Source: Craterostigma plantagineum (Eukaryota > Streptophyta > Magnoliopsida > Lamiales > Linderniaceae). Taken from it: a stretch of DNA of 64,000 nucleotides. This document shows positions 63,831 through 64,000 of the stretch, in pieces. Within the stretch, counting starts at the first letter, position 1. Every line of letters starts with the position of its first letter. Location: positions 25,274,501 to 25,338,500 of the forward strand of contig JAPQWV010000002.1 in assembly GCA_027422505.1 (NCBI GenBank). Reading direction: 5' to 3'. The notes below the pieces were generated by a model. That model saw only the letters and a list, made by a program, of their open reading frames with translations, was not told where the DNA came from and ran no database searches. A program made the translations under genes and the position numbers.

Positions 63831-64000
63831 TCATGAATTATGAAATTGCAGAATGCTGCTCTTCAAGCTCCTCTCTTGAACCTCGAGCGCAGAGATATGC
63901 CTGAAAATCTCCAGGCATTCTCCTAACAGCAGCTTCTCTTGAGCCACGACTCTCGCCAATTCGAAGAGTGTTCCTACCGTGTTCTCGGCCTGTCGAAAGT
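63831..64000 (-). CDS. 3' end of an unrecognised minus-strand gene (partial)
   Basis: The last 56 codons of a frame that enters from beyond the window and ends at TGA 63833-63831. It reads FRQAENTVGTLFELARVVAQ, then EKLLLGECLEIFRHISALEV and QERSLKSSILQFHNS. Helical, Leu/Glu/Arg-rich composition without low complexity looks like real coding sequence. It faces the SRF gene tail to tail. I do not recognise the family, and the rest of the gene is outside the window. Confidence 0.55.
   Translation of the reverse strand, partial: FRQAENTVGTLFELARVVAQEKLLLGECLEIFRHISALEVQERSLKSSILQFHNS

Noticed and set aside
1..64000. tRNA, rRNA or riboswitch genes
   Set aside because: I looked for the tRNA B-box pattern GGTTCGAATCC, rRNA-like blocks and conserved thiamine-pyrophosphate switch sequences by eye and saw none. 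A covariance search would be needed to exclude them.

Overview
This is a plant nuclear window, almost certainly from a eudicot. It is AT-rich, its genes have many introns, and it carries Copia and Gypsy LTR retrotransposons, hAT and Mutator-type DNA elements and typical plant families (DUF789, clade-E-like PP2C, P-class PPR, STRUBBELIG-type LRR receptor kinase). I cannot fix the family or genus from sequence alone.

Host genes, left to right: a six-exon DUF789 gene (5056-6746, minus); a five-exon, probably N-myristoylated PP2C phosphatase (23932-25632, plus); an intronless PPR gene (52597-54495, plus); a small MGCC-type lipid-anchor protein (54901-55545, minus); a 16-exon STRUBBELIG-receptor-family (SRF) kinase-like gene (59571-63429, plus); and the 3' end of an unrecognised minus-strand gene at the right edge. 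From memory, DUF789, PP2C, PPR and SRF genes lie close together in Arabidopsis at At1g036xx and At4g034xx. If so, this is one conserved gene block stretched by transposons.

Most of the remaining sequence is mobile DNA. The main feature is two almost identical 8.3-kb Mutator-like elements in opposite orientation (7587-15886 and 44215-52472). Each has its own target-site duplication. Each carries an open 755-codon MURA transposase facing a multi-exon DUF1985 + Ala/Glu/Arg-rich helix + Ulp1-protease gene (KI-MULE/Kaonashi-like architecture). The Ulp1-type gene is broken in both copies, at different places. The non-coding parts are packed with one near-palindromic word (TTATTCGAGT/ACTCGAATAA). 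Two other DNA elements (39.15-44.18 kb and 55.89-57.77 kb) carry dense arrays of a different word, GTACC/GGTACC; the first also encodes a GRF zinc-finger membrane protein. A third word family (TCGGTCGAA-like) fills 0.3-1.1 kb. This pattern, a DNA element with its own short word repeated through its non-coding DNA, is the least explained signal here.

Other mobile DNA: a young Copia element with 270-bp LTRs that has lost its reverse transcriptase (18476-21806); a minus-strand Copia remnant (about 26.4-31.4 kb) with a hAT MITE inside gag; a Gypsy LTR/gag remnant (about 31.8-33.66 kb); a second minus-strand Copia (33.67-39.15 kb); two fold-back MITEs with 9-10 bp target duplications (16200-17295, 17449-17864); a 760-bp hAT element inside an old Copia 3' region (2052-2811); and a 124-bp poly(A)-ended retroposon behind the PP2C gene. 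The transposons fill the DUF789-PP2C and PP2C-PPR intervals, and one MULE ends only about 125 bp before the PPR start codon.
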